DNA from: Noviherbaspirillum sp.
GTDB lineage: Bacteria; Pseudomonadota; Gammaproteobacteria; Burkholderiales; Burkholderiaceae
Direction of reading: 5' to 3'
DNA: 5,155 bases
Assembly (NCBI GenBank): GCA_028292785.1
Contig: JAQGLQ010000020.1
Span: 1-5,155, forward strand
Part shown: positions 4,987 to 5,155 of the stretch, one piece after another
Position numbering within the stretch: the first letter of the stretch is position 1
Layout: every line of letters starts with the position of its first letter
Position numbers and translations under genes: made by a program
Notes under the pieces: model-generated
The model's database searches: none
Told to the model about the DNA's origin: nothing
The model's input: only the letters and a program-made list of their open reading frames with translations

Positions 4987-5155
4987 TCAGAAATCCGCCG
5001 CGAGGCCGACAGTGACGATGCCGTACCGCTTGTCGAAGCGCCCCGCCGTGAACGTGTTGTAGGCAAATGGGATTTCGCCGGTGAACTGATTGGTCATGTA
5101 TTGCCCGCGACCGAACAGCGATAAGTTCGTGGTGAGCCTGTATGCGAGCTCGCCC
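4987..5155 (-). CDS. Outer-membrane beta-barrel protein, C-terminal end only
   Basis: Only the last 55 codons are in the window, ending at a TGA (4989-4987). The sequence alternates polar and aromatic/hydrophobic residues in short stretches, for example ELAYRLTTNLSLFGRGQYM and RYGIVTVGLAADF. It ends in Phe preceded by a strand-like segment, the C-terminal signature read by the BAM outer-membrane assembly machinery. The likely product is an outer-membrane beta-barrel or porin-like protein. The family cannot be named from this fragment. It converges on the catabolic operon and probably belongs to a separate transcription unit. A link to substrate uptake is possible but unsupported. Confidence 0.75.
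   Translation of the reverse strand, partial: GELAYRLTTNLSLFGRGQYMTNQFTGEIPFAYNTFTAGRFDKRYGIVTVGLAADF

Noticed and set aside
4701..5124. Plus-strand open frames in the right-hand region
   Set aside because: They cross the repeats and lie antisense to the beta-barrel C-terminus, which has a clear outer-membrane signature. There are no RBSs and no recognisable domains.

Overview
The window looks like a chromosomal segment of a GC-rich betaproteobacterium, most likely Burkholderiales. The main reasons are a Bug-family periplasmic binding protein (a family strongly expanded in that order), high GC at third codon positions, and interspersed palindromic repeats with an ATTCCCG core. No taxonomic search was possible, so this is inference.

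Layout. At the left edge (1-263, minus strand) is the 5' part of an unrecognised gene running out of the window. A 413-base divergent intergenic region (264-676) follows. It holds a striking perfect inverted repeat with 17-bp arms (554-589), a possible sigma70-type promoter (604-632) and a second dyad in the leader (642-661). Three plus-strand genes then follow in an apparent operon: a Rieske non-heme iron oxygenase alpha subunit (677-1846, GTG start), a thiamine-diphosphate-dependent enzyme of the acetolactate synthase / oxalyl-CoA decarboxylase superfamily (1912-3528, TTG start), and a secreted Bug/TctC-type solute-binding protein (3612-4613). A strong hairpin (3555-3582) sits between the second and third genes. 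A 373-base convergent intergenic region (4614-4986) contains two oppositely oriented copies of a REP-like palindrome, enclosed by an imperfect 29-nt inverted repeat whose arms include T6 tracts just downstream of the two converging genes. At the right edge (4987-5155, minus strand) is the 3' end of an outer-membrane beta-barrel gene, recognisable from its alternating strands and terminal Phe.

How the genes may work together (inference). The binding protein would capture an organic acid, perhaps aromatic, in the periplasm. The Rieske oxygenase would hydroxylate or demethylate it, using an electron-transfer reductase that is not encoded here. The ThDP enzyme would decarboxylate or cleave a 2-oxoacid or acyl-CoA intermediate. 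The substrate cannot be read from the sequence. The large palindrome is the best candidate for the operator of a catabolic regulator that is also not in the window. The module appears to be a small, uncharacterised catabolic cassette. Its regulatory and repeat architecture is the most distinctive thing visible.
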